From the NCBI GenBank assembly GCA_964429355.1, contig CAYSCH010000407.1, positions 1 to 8,293 on the forward strand: a DNA stretch of 8,293 nt, read 5' to 3'. Each line of letters starts with the position of its first letter. The first letter of the stretch is position 1. A program made the position numbers and the translations under genes. Below are positions 1 to 6,657 of this stretch, piece by piece. The stretch is from JAAYAY01 sp964429355. GTDB lineage: Bacteria > Planctomycetota > Planctomycetia > Pirellulales > Thermoguttaceae. Under the pieces are notes generated by a model. The model had not been told where the DNA came from. It did no database searches and worked only from the letters and a program-made list of their open reading frames with translations.

Positions 1-2
1 CG

Positions 3-182
3 CTGGGCTTCGACCGGCAGGATTCCCAGCGGTGGCTGGACGACCTGTACGCCCCCGAGCAAGCCGGCGAAGGCCCCGAGAACGAGCTCAGCGACGACGA
101 TTGGGATTCAGGGCCCCTGCCCGAGCCGAGGCCCCAGGACGGGCCACGCAAGCCCCAGAAACGAAAGGCGAAGCGATCATGA
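3..182 (+). CDS. C-terminal fragment of an unknown upstream gene (5' end outside window)
   Basis: The frame starting at base 3 is open from the window edge to a TGA at 180-182 and gives 59 residues. The visible tail is strongly acidic in its middle (stretch ELSDDDWDS) and ends in a lysine/arginine-rich tip (RKPQKRKAKRS). Such acidic-then-basic tails are common in nucleic-acid-associated phage proteins, but no domain can be identified. The stop overlaps the next gene's ATG as ATGA, which supports a real gene translated in series with the packaging genes. Sitting two genes before the large terminase, it could be a terminase small subunit or a DNA-processing enzyme; the sequence does not decide this. 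Confidence 0.55.
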   Translation: MGFDRQDSQRWLDDLYAPEQAGEGPENELSDDDWDSGPLPEPRPQDGPRKPQKRKAKRS

Positions 183-475
183 GCGACGACAAGGAAATCG
201 ACGACCTCCAGAAAGAAGTCTTGCTGCTCAAGCTGTCCGTGGCACACCTGGGGCAGCGGCATTTCGAGCAGCGGCAGGAGACGCACCGACTGATCCAAAT
301 CTTGATGGACGTGCGGGCCGAGATGCGCGACGTGCGGGCGGACTATCGCAAGCACTTCCGCAGGGCGAGGCTGAAGCTGGATAAAATGATGGACGCCATG
401 CTCAAGCAGGAGCCCGCGGACGACTGGTGGCGTGACGGAAGCGATCCCCCGTGGGAGCAGGCCGATGGCGAGTAG
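179..475 (+). CDS. Small coiled-coil protein directly before the large terminase
   Basis: This is a 98-residue, highly charged and probably all-helical protein. Leucine/isoleucine heptad-like spacing runs from about residue 7 (DDLQKEVLLLKL) through residue 75 (RLKLDKMMDAML), and the acidic, tryptophan-containing tail (DDWWRDGSDPPWEQ) looks unstructured. The ATG at 179 overlaps the previous stop as ATGA, with AAAGG at 164-168 as ribosome binding site; an earlier in-frame start at 32 would run over the upstream gene and is not used. Its stop overlaps the terminase start by 11 bases. Terminase small subunits usually sit here and oligomerise through helices, but they normally also carry an N-terminal DNA-binding helix-turn-helix, which I do not see. 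A small-terminase or terminase-accessory role is therefore only inferred from position. Confidence 0.75.
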   Translation: MSDDKEIDDLQKEVLLLKLSVAHLGQRHFEQRQETHRLIQILMDVRAEMRDVRADYRKHFRRARLKLDKMMDAMLKQEPADDWWRDGSDPPWEQADGE

Positions 476-1970
476 CGGAGACCTGAAGAAGCTGCAGGCC
501 GATCCCGCCGCGTTCAGGGCTGCCCTTCGGATAGACGCGGACGGCAAGACCGTCCCCCTCGCCAAGGCGATGGACGACTGGCAGGCCAAGGACTTCGCGA
601 GGCTGGATCCGGGCTGGCGCAGGGTTGCGGGCCAGTCCGCGGAAGGCCCGAGCCGAGGGTGGATCGAGAGGCCTCGCGGGCATTCGAAGACGTCCGACAT
701 AGCGGTCCAGGTCGCGTGGGCCCTGTTCGCGTCCCGCCGCAAGGTCAAGGGAGTGGTCGCCGCCGTCGACAAGGACCAAGCCCGGCTGGTCAAGGACGCG
801 GTCGACTTGCTGCTGCGTCTGAGCACCTGGCTCGGGCAGGTGCTCAAGATCAACCAATGGGAGGTGATCAACACCCGCACGGGAAGCTCCCTTGAGATCA
901 TCGCGGCCGACGCGGCCTCTTCGTACGGCCTCCTGTGCGACTTCATCATTTGCGACGAGCTTTCGATATGGCCGAAACGCGACTTGTTCGACTCGCTGCT
1001 GTCGAGCGCTGCGAAGAAAAAGAATTGCCTGCTGCTATGCATCATGAACGCCGGGTTCGTGGACAGTTGGCAATGGGAACTGAGGGAAGCAGTCCGGCAG
1101 GACGCCTCTTGGTACTTCTCGCGGCTGGACGGCCCGGTCGCTTCATGGATCACCGCGGCGAACCTCACCGAGCAGAAGCGGTTGCTGCCGAGGATCGCGT
1201 ACGAAAGATTGTGGCTGAACGTCTGGGGCAGCGGCTCGGGCGACGCGTTGGATCCCGATGACGTCGACAGGGCCGTCAGGCTCAAGGGGCCGGCCAAGCG
1301 GGCCAAGCCGGGATGGGCTTACTTCGGAGGGCTGGACCTGGGCTTGAGCAGGGATGCTGCGGCCCTGGCAATTGTCGGCTTGCACGTCGGGCTTCGCAGC
1401 GAGACGGAGATCGAGCCCGACCTGAGCGACCGGCAGAGGATGCTCATCGAGGCGGGGGTCATGGAAATGCCGGAACCGACCTACCAAAGCGAGGTAGTCG
1501 AGGGGACTGGACGCCTGAGGCTGGCACGCATGGAAGTCTGGCAGCCTCCGGCCAAGGGCAAGGTGGACATCGAGGCCGTCGAAGACAAGATCGTCCAGCT
1601 TGATCGCGTCTTCGGCATGCCCGTGGCGTGCGACCCGTGGCAATGCGCCTACCTGATAGAGCGCCTGAAGAAGCAGGGCCTTCGCGTCGAGGCCATGGAC
1701 TTCACGGGCAACAACCTCAAAAGCATGTGCAGCGCCGTCCTTGAGGCGTTCGGCGAGGGCAACATAGGGCTTTACAACCATCCGCGGTTGATCGCCGACC
1801 TCAAGGCCTTGCGGGTAGTAGAGAAGAGCTACGGGGTGCGATTGGACTCCCCTCGGGGATTGAACGGGCACGGTGACTGTGCCACGTCGCTGGCCATCGC
1901 ATTGAATTTGGCCAAACAGCTCGGATCGGTATTTGCCCCCAGGGGCCTTCGCAGTATAATTGCCGAGTAG
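465..1970 (+). CDS. terL: Phage terminase large subunit (packaging ATPase and nuclease)
   Basis: This 501-residue protein has both domains of a large terminase, the motor that cuts concatemeric DNA and pumps it through the portal. ATPase domain: Walker-A-like loop RPRGHSKT at residues 69-76 (lysine 75), hydrophobic Walker B IICDE at 161-165 with the catalytic Asp-Glu, and a coupling segment near LCIMNAG at 191-197. Nuclease domain (RNase H-like): first acidic residue in GLDLG (Asp 291), second in ACDPW (Asp 390), third in GHGDC (Asp 471). The length is normal for the family. ATG 465 is preferred because GGAG at 454-457 lies 7 bases upstream; an in-frame start at 432 lacks this and overlaps the previous gene more deeply. 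The Walker A has Ser instead of the usual Gly before Lys, a variant I believe also occurs in other phage terminases. DNA-end specificity (cos or headful) cannot be read from the sequence. Confidence 0.94.
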   Translation: MASSGDLKKLQADPAAFRAALRIDADGKTVPLAKAMDDWQAKDFARLDPGWRRVAGQSAEGPSRGWIERPRGHSKTSDIAVQVAWALFASRRKVKGVVAAVDKDQARLVKDAVDLLLRLSTWLGQVLKINQWEVINTRTGSSLEIIAADAASSYGLLCDFIICDELSIWPKRDLFDSLLSSAAKKKNCLLLCIMNAGFVDSWQWELREAVRQDASWYFSRLDGPVASWITAANLTEQKRLLPRIAYERLWLNVWGSGSGDALDPDDVDRAVRLKGPAKRAKPGWAYFGGLDLGLSRDAAALAIVGLHVGLRSETEIEPDLSDRQRMLIEAGVMEMPEPTYQSEVVEGTGRLRLARMEVWQPPAKGKVDIEAVEDKIVQLDRVFGMPVACDPWQCAYLIERLKKQGLRVEAMDFTGNNLKSMCSAVLEAFGEGNIGLYNHPRLIADLKALRVVEKSYGVRLDSPRGLNGHGDCATSLAIALNLAKQLGSVFAPRGLRSIIAE

Positions 1971-2101
1971 GTAAAGACACATTTCCGACGGCCGTGGGAT
2001 TGGCCCGCGTGCGTCCGTGAGTTCGTGTCCGGTTCGACTATTCGAGTTGCCCGGCGGATTTCCTGGACGCTTGCGGGCCATTTTCGTTGATAGGGCGTTC
2101 G

Positions 2102-2284
2102 ATGGATTACCTTGTGATGGTCACGCGGGGCACAATCACGAACGTGCGATATGCGACGTGCTGGAGCCGAAGGGATGCGGAGGCGATGGCCGAGTCCGCC
2201 AGGAAGGTCGGGCACGCGCATGTGAGGATCGTGGAGGCGAAAGAAACCAACAAGACAAGCCAACGACGGCAGCCAAGGCGTTGA
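2102..2284 (+). CDS. Unknown 60-residue protein between terminase and capsid
   Basis: This small reading frame begins MDYLVMVTRG and ends in a basic, glutamine/arginine-rich tail (TSQRRQPRR). The first 45 residues could form a small alpha/beta fold: a hydrophobic strand (YLVMVTRG), a short loop, a helix (RRDAEAMAESARKVG) and a second strand (AHVRIVEA). ATG 2102 is chosen over an in-frame TTG at 2087 because AGGG at 2092-2095 is properly spaced before it. A gap of 131 bases separates it from the terminase, so it may begin its own translation unit or share the capsid transcript. I do not recognise the family. The third-position G/C preference and strand-helix-strand pattern favour a real gene over chance. 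Confidence 0.6.
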   Translation: MDYLVMVTRGTITNVRYATCWSRRDAEAMAESARKVGHAHVRIVEAKETNKTSQRRQPRR

Positions 2285-2446
2285 GCTTACTTCCTGGGTT
2301 CCGCCGCGGCCGCCGAACCGCCGGGGGGTGTTGCTATCGAACCGCCCTCCGGCGGCGAAATCATTCTCCGGGGCACGTTCCTGCTGGCCATCCTCCCCGG
2401 GGCCGGCAGGGGCGGCCCTGGGAAACCTGAAAGAGGGAGTGACGAA
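2285..2446 (+). promoter_or_regulatory. Structured leader upstream of the capsid gene
   Basis: This stretch of 162 bases has no supportable start codon of its own. It contains an 11-pair stem (2318-2328 with 2345-2355, one G-U pair, 16-base loop) and a second, shorter stem (2399-2405 with 2413-2419). The 9-base direct repeat CGAACCGCC occurs at 2314-2322 and 2338-2346. A clear ribosome binding site, GAGGGAG at 2433-2439, precedes the capsid ATG. The stems have no following T-run, so they are not classical terminators. They could protect, process or tune the heavily needed capsid mRNA, which is inference. The capsid frame is also open through this whole segment. Confidence 0.4.
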
Positions 2447-3880
2447 ATGAAAGTGACGAAGAAGCTCGTCGATCACATGGTAAAGACTGGCCTGACGCAT
2501 GCGGTCGTGCGGCCCGACGCCGACACCTACCGCATCTGGGCGAGGCACTGCGCCAAGGCCCTGCTGAGCGGCGAGCTGCCGATGGACGAGTACGCGGAGC
2601 TCGCGGTGGGCCCCGCCCTGGCGGAATTTGAAGACGAAACTCTTGAAGAAGAAGGGGTGAATCCCATGACCGTATCTGCGAGAAAGATGTTCGGCAACGG
2701 CAACGAAGAGGGAACGACCGGGCGAGTCCGGGTCAAGAGCCCGTCCGAGGGCCTGTCCGAGAAGCGGTACGTCGTGAAGCATGCGAAGACCGGCCTCCCG
2801 GTGTTCGACGAGTTCGGCCGCGAGGCCATGAGCCCGAGCGAGAAGAGCTTGGCCATGGCCGGCGTGACACTCAAGTTGAGTGCCAAGAAGAGCGGGCTGG
2901 GCGTCGACATGACGGAGTGGGAAAAATCCTTGCTCGACGAGATGATCCGCGAGGAGCAATGGGCATCCTACGGGGGCGACGCGTACGAGAACAAGATCTA
3001 TTCCGGCGGGGCCGTCAAGGCCCTTCTGGACGACGTGACGTCTGGCGGAATTGAGGCCGCGCCAATTTCTTTCGATTCTGATGTAATCGCCTCTGTGCTT
3101 TTGACGGGAGAGCTGTTCCCGTTCGTCGACATCAAGCCGGTTTCGCGTGGACGCAGGGTCGAGGGCGCGAGCGTCGGCCACCCGACACTTACGTGGGGCA
3201 CGGGCGAAGGCACCGAGGGCGGCTTGCAGGATTTCACGGACTACGTCGCCGCCGTCGACACGAGCATTTACCCCTGCACGTGCTTTTGCGAGGTGGGAAG
3301 GGATTTCCTGTCGGACAGCGCAGTCGACCTCGGGGCCGTCGTGGTGGCCCAGGTCGCCGAGAAGATGGCCGAAGAAATGGACAAAGTGGTTGCGGTCGGC
3401 AACGGCACGACCCAGCCCGAGGGCGTGATGAACAAGAGCGGCACGACCGGGGTGATCTTCGGAGGGGCCCATTCCCTCGAAGCATGGGAAAGTCTTTTGT
3501 TCAGCGTCCCGAAGCAGTACAGAAAGAATCCCGCTAACAGCTTCGTGTTCTGCGGAACAGAAACGTCGTATATGAGAATGCGCGGGATGCCCGTCGGGAC
3601 CACCGACGCACGGCGACTGTTCGGGATGACGCACGAGGACTACGTGGCGTTTCCGCCCCGGCCGTTCAAGGTCAACGAGTCGTTGACGAACGCACAGTTG
3701 TTCGCGGGCGACCTGAAACGGTACAGAATGTATCGCCGCCTTGGCCTCGCGACCGAGTGGTCGACGGAAGGCAAGTCTTTGCTGCGGGCGAACACCGCAT
3801 TGCTGGCCTGCCGCTTCAGATACGGCGGAAAGGTCGTTCTGCCGGCCGCGTTCGGCACGGTCACCGACGCCCCGGTCTGA
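2447..3880 (+). CDS. HK97-fold major capsid protein with N-terminal extension
   Basis: This 477-residue protein would form the icosahedral head shell. HK97-family features: an E-loop/spine-like part around residues 225-262 (FPFVDIKPVSRGRRVEGASV onward, rich in Gly, Ser and Thr), a long helix at 292-315 followed by VGNGTTQPEGVM at 317-328 (the typical GxGxxxPxG turn), and C-terminal A-domain strands with AGDLKRYRMYRR at 420-431 and FRYGGKVVLPAAF at 457-469. Residues 1 to about 190 form a charged, mostly helical extension in the position of the HK97 delta/scaffold domain. No separate scaffold gene is evident. ATG 2447 has a strong ribosome binding site 7-8 bases upstream. A second possible start is the methionine at residue 74 (base 2666). 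No prohead protease gene is visible nearby, so whether the extension is cleaved is unknown. Confidence 0.93.
   Translation: MKVTKKLVDHMVKTGLTHAVVRPDADTYRIWARHCAKALLSGELPMDEYAELAVGPALAEFEDETLEEEGVNPMTVSARKMFGNGNEEGTTGRVRVKSPSEGLSEKRYVVKHAKTGLPVFDEFGREAMSPSEKSLAMAGVTLKLSAKKSGLGVDMTEWEKSLLDEMIREEQWASYGGDAYENKIYSGGAVKALLDDVTSGGIEAAPISFDSDVIASVLLTGELFPFVDIKPVSRGRRVEGASVGHPTLTWGTGEGTEGGLQDFTDYVAAVDTSIYPCTCFCEVGRDFLSDSAVDLGAVVVAQVAEKMAEEMDKVVAVGNGTTQPEGVMNKSGTTGVIFGGAHSLEAWESLLFSVPKQYRKNPANSFVFCGTETSYMRMRGMPVGTTDARRLFGMTHEDYVAFPPRPFKVNESLTNAQLFAGDLKRYRMYRRLGLATEWSTEGKSLLRANTALLACRFRYGGKVVLPAAFGTVTDAPV
2652..2668 (+). promoter_or_regulatory. Possible internal ribosome binding site and start inside the capsid gene
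   Basis: The purine-rich run GAAGAAGAAGGGGTG ends about 7 bases before the in-frame ATG at 2666 (capsid residue 74). This is as good a ribosome binding site as those of the main genes. Starting here would give a 404-residue capsid protein beginning MTVSARKMFG. A TGA at 2658-2660 in the +1 frame sits between the purine run and the ATG, as at a normal gene junction. The run also encodes Glu-Glu-Glu-Gly, so chance is a fair alternative. Confidence 0.3.
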
Positions 3881-3925
3881 TGCCGGAGGCTTTCCATAGC
3901 AGGCTTTTGAAAGAAGGAAGACGTG

Positions 3926-4483
3926 ATGAGCAGATTGACGATTGAGGTGGACACCCCCAAGGACGCGAACCTCTTTTTCGCACCGCTGGGCGTTCGTGTC
4001 CGTGGCAGGTTCGACGCCCAGCGAAGGACGGCCAGGAACCCGGACAACTCGTCGCTGCTGGGGGCGTGGCCCAAGCCCGTCCCCGGACAGCGGGTGACGA
4101 TCGACGCGGAAGCGGCCAGGCTGACGATCGAGGAACCGCTCGAGGACCCGAGCAACGCCGACCTCGCGGCCCTGTTCAAGAAGCGGGGAATCGAGGTACC
4201 GAAAACAAAGACGTATGATTCGGTCCACGTGCCCAGTTGCTTGCACCAAATCAAGCGTGCGGTCGACGCCGGGCTTGCCAAGGTGGTCGAGGGCAAGATG
4301 CCCGACAAGATCGACGGGGCCATGCTGAAGTCGTTCATCACGCCCGACTCCGAGGACCCCGAAGAGACGATGCGGAAGGCCCTGGTGGCCAGCACCCGCA
4401 TCATGGCGGCATCGCTGGACGCGATCGAGCATTTGGCCGAGGCGGTGGCCAAGCTGGCCGGCAGCGGCAAGGACAGAAAGTAA
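3926..4483 (+). CDS. Unknown 185-residue protein between capsid and portal
   Basis: The family is not recognised. The N-terminal part (residues 1-70) is strand-rich with Gly/Pro turns (RLTIEVDT, FFAPLGVRVRGRF, PGQRVTIDAEAARLTIEEPL). The C-terminal half (78-180) is mainly helical, with an amphipathic, alanine-rich end from about 150 to 178. The ATG at 3926 is preferred over an overlapping GTG at 3923 because AGGA at 3915-3918 lies 7 bases upstream. It starts 45 bases after the capsid stop, and its TAA overlaps the next ATG as TAATG. From its place among head genes it may be a head decoration, scaffold-like or head-completion protein, but this rests on position only. Confidence 0.8.
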   Translation: MSRLTIEVDTPKDANLFFAPLGVRVRGRFDAQRRTARNPDNSSLLGAWPKPVPGQRVTIDAEAARLTIEEPLEDPSNADLAALFKKRGIEVPKTKTYDSVHVPSCLHQIKRAVDAGLAKVVEGKMPDKIDGAMLKSFITPDSEDPEETMRKALVASTRIMAASLDAIEHLAEAVAKLAGSGKDRK

Positions 4484-4713
4484 TGCGATGGCCCTGGACG
4501 ACGACCGACGCGAACGTCGGCAAGCTTCGAAGGATCGCCCTGGATTTGAAGGCGAGGCTTGAGGCCAAGGACCGGCAGCTAGCCGTGCTGGAGGCCGAGA
4601 GAGATAGCCTGGCGGCTGTCGTGGCCCGCGATAGGCAGCGAGTCGCTGCCGAGTGCGCTTCGTTCAGCCGCCAGCGTGCAGAAGCGGAGGGAATAAGTGA
4701 ACGCCCTAGCTAA
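4483..4713 (+). CDS. Small coiled-coil protein preceding the portal
   Basis: This 76-residue protein starts MRWPWTTTDANVG and then forms one continuous charged helix (about residues 13-70). Leucine and alanine fall at heptad-like positions (LRRIALDLKARLEAKDRQL, then VLEAERDSLAAVVARDRQ), so it should be a dimeric or trimeric coiled coil. Its ATG overlaps the preceding stop (TAATG), with AAGGA at 4469-4473 as ribosome binding site, and its end overlaps the portal start by 17 bases. Short coiled coils beside portal genes can act as scaffolding or assembly aids. That is a guess here, and no family is recognised. Confidence 0.65.
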   Translation: MRWPWTTTDANVGKLRRIALDLKARLEAKDRQLAVLEAERDSLAAVVARDRQRVAAECASFSRQRAEAEGISERPS

Positions 4714-6034
4714 GGCCCTGTCCGAGTCGGATAGAAGCTACGCAGCCTGCAAGGCGGCCGTCAGCAACGCCACCTCGGCCATGCTCGCCGAGGGGCCTGC
4801 CGGCAATATCTCTACCCGTAGCGACCTGTCCACTGCCGCCGAGCAGCTCAAGCACTTCACCGGCTGGGTTTACGCGTCCGTCAGGCCGATCGCCCAGCGG
4901 ATCGCGGGACAGCCCATCCGCGTGGGAAAGAAGAAGGGCAAGCGTCGCGTGGGGGTTAAGTCCTTCCAGGACGCCGAGGCCTTCGAGTCGCACGAGCTGT
5001 TGGACTTGCTGGCCGATCCGAACGATTTGATGGTGGCCTGGAGCCTCGTCTACGTCACGGTGGCCAGCCTGGAATTGACAGGCCGGCAATTGTGGTGGAT
5101 CACTAAAGTCGACGGCAGGCGGCAGATTCTGCCGATCCCGACGAGCTGGATCACGGGATTCCATGGATCGACCAAGATCGACGCCTTCAGGATCCGGCCG
5201 CCCAAGGTCGGCGAGGCCTTCCTGGTCCCGGCCGACGAGTGCTGCTATTTCGTCTACCCGTCCCCCGGAGATCCCAAGGGTGCGTGGTCGCCATTGCAGG
5301 CGGTAGCCGCCGCGGTCGACAGCGACGAGGCCATCGAGTCGAGCCGAATCACCGCGTTCCGGCAAGGCATCCATTCGACGCATGCGATCAGGATCGGGAA
5401 AGACCCGGGCGAAAACATGGGGCGGCCCAGATTGACGCCCGAGCAGCAACGCCAGATAGTCGCCGCCGTCAAGCGGCGATATGCGGGCCTCGGTCGCAAC
5501 GAGCCCTTGATCCTGGACGGCTTGGTTGAAGACGTTTTCAAGCTTTCGAACACACCGGCCGAAATGGACTGGCTCAGTTCGGAGAAGGCGACCAAGGCCC
5601 GCGTCATGCAGGGGTTCGGGGTCAACCCGATAATCGTCGGCGAGGTCGAGGGGGCCAACCGGGCTTCGTCGCTCGCCGCAGAAGACCACTTCATCGGCTA
5701 CACGGTGAATCCCAAGATCGAGCTTCTCAGCCAGACCATGTCCGAGTGGCTCGGCCCCATGTTCGGCGACGTGCTGGTCTGGATCGAGCCCTGCGTAGTC
5801 CGGGACGACGAAATGGCCCTCAAGAAGATCACCCTCGCCGCCGCGAACGGTAGCCTGACGGTCGCCGAGCTTAGGGCGTTCTGCGGCCTGCCCGAGGACA
5901 AGCAATTCGACGGGGAAATCGTCGGCGGGAAGAACCTGCAGACGACCAGCCCGATCGAGGCGGGCATCCGGCAGATGGTTACGAACGCCTTGGGCGGCAT
6001 CGAGGCCGACAAGCTGCTGGAGGCCCTCCAGTGA
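4697..6034 (+). CDS. HK97-type phage portal protein
   Basis: This 445-residue protein would form the dodecameric ring at one capsid vertex through which the terminase drives DNA. Family features: WVYASVRPIAQRIAG at residues 57-71 (the conserved W-V-Y-A-x-V-x-x-I-A start of the core), ELLDLLADPND at 100-110, a strand-rich clip/stem region at 126-190, PLILDGLVEDVFKLS at 270-284, and the long helix after GANRASSLAAEDHFIGYT (319-336) running to the WLGPMFGDVL turn. The C-terminal crown has the usual NGSLTVAELRAFCGLPE segment (384-400). It starts with GTG, with GGAGGG at 4686-4691 spaced 5 bases upstream; no better ATG exists nearby. The length is typical. Unusually, it lies downstream of the capsid gene rather than between terminase and capsid. 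Its stop overlaps the next GTG (GTGA). Confidence 0.94.
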   Translation: MNALAKALSESDRSYAACKAAVSNATSAMLAEGPAGNISTRSDLSTAAEQLKHFTGWVYASVRPIAQRIAGQPIRVGKKKGKRRVGVKSFQDAEAFESHELLDLLADPNDLMVAWSLVYVTVASLELTGRQLWWITKVDGRRQILPIPTSWITGFHGSTKIDAFRIRPPKVGEAFLVPADECCYFVYPSPGDPKGAWSPLQAVAAAVDSDEAIESSRITAFRQGIHSTHAIRIGKDPGENMGRPRLTPEQQRQIVAAVKRRYAGLGRNEPLILDGLVEDVFKLSNTPAEMDWLSSEKATKARVMQGFGVNPIIVGEVEGANRASSLAAEDHFIGYTVNPKIELLSQTMSEWLGPMFGDVLVWIEPCVVRDDEMALKKITLAAANGSLTVAELRAFCGLPEDKQFDGEIVGGKNLQTTSPIEAGIRQMVTNALGGIEADKLLEALQ

Positions 6035-6657
6035 GGAAGCCTCGACGGGACGAGCTATGGGACCGAACGCCTGGCGGCTTGATCGTGCCGAGGCGGGTGG
6101 GCCTGCCGACGAGGCGGTTCATACAGAAGCTTGGTATGACCAAGTGCTGCTGCGGCGGCGGCGGATTCTGCAATTATTGCACTGGCTTCTCTGAAACCAG
6201 CGATGTTGTCGTTACCCTGGCTGGGACTGTTACGTTTAGGTGGTGGATCTTTGGAGAACTGCACACATGCGTGTACACTCTCGATGGTGTATATACGTTA
6301 CCGCTGACAGGCAGTATCGGAATTTACAACGATGAGTTTGCCATTGCGTCAGATACGGCGGACGGTTGGTGCCCACAAGGAAACTTGCTGGTATACGTTC
6401 AGTTCATTTGCGGTCCCGACACGTATGGCATCAACACGCAAGCCACTTTCCGTGCTGTCACTGGCAATAGCGAGAGAGTGCAGGAGATTTGGTTTAAGGA
6501 CGAGTTTAGCTATTCCGGCAGCGGCTCTGGAGATTGCATGGCCAAGTTTTGGAATGCTCAAGGCGATCCGTTTACGTGTAGCAATGTTGTTTACGAGACA
6601 GCAGACATCTTTCTGCAATCTGGAACGTGGGGAACGTTTACGGTATCGTCTTCATGA
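6031..6657 (+). CDS. Cysteine-rich, strand-rich protein of unknown function
   Basis: This 208-residue protein has a short arginine-rich head (residues 1-35, including GGLIVPRRVGLPTRR), then a cysteine cluster (CCCGGGGFCNYC, 39-50), then about 155 residues rich in Thr, Val, Gly and aromatics in alternating patterns typical of beta sandwiches. Further cysteines lie at 80, 114, 127, 169 and 183, ten in all. The GTG start is supported by GGAGG at 6019-6023 and a GTGA overlap with the portal stop; ATG 6136 (MTKCCCGG) is a weaker alternative. I recall similar triple-cysteine proteins after portal genes in planctomycete prophage-like loci, but have not verified this. A virion-surface or metal-binding role is possible. 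From about base 6165 the DNA is much less GC-rich than the head genes, suggesting a separately acquired C-terminal part. Confidence 0.75.
   Translation: MRKPRRDELWDRTPGGLIVPRRVGLPTRRFIQKLGMTKCCCGGGGFCNYCTGFSETSDVVVTLAGTVTFRWWIFGELHTCVYTLDGVYTLPLTGSIGIYNDEFAIASDTADGWCPQGNLLVYVQFICGPDTYGINTQATFRAVTGNSERVQEIWFKDEFSYSGSGSGDCMAKFWNAQGDPFTCSNVVYETADIFLQSGTWGTFTVSSS

Noticed and set aside
32..178. N-terminal extension of the 98-residue coiled-coil gene
   Set aside because: The extra residues are Arg/Ala/Pro-rich noise overlapping the upstream gene, and the ATGA junction at 179 is a better start.
1143..2081. 312-codon open frame on the - strand
   Set aside because: It is antisense to the terminase nuclease domain and has low-complexity composition and no recognisable family.
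2017..2430. 137-codon frame between terminase and capsid
   Set aside because: It overlaps the better-supported 60-residue gene, starts without a ribosome binding site and encodes Arg/Gly-rich sequence typical of an off-frame GC-rich reading.
1829..4432. 867-codon open frame on the - strand
   Set aside because: It lies antisense to the capsid and neighbouring genes, which are clearly recognised on the + strand. Its product is rich in Arg, His, Gly and Pro with no domain, as expected for the complement of GC-rich coding DNA.
4706..5905. 399-codon open frame on the - strand
   Set aside because: It mirrors the portal gene, whose conserved motifs are all on the + strand; it is a composition artefact.
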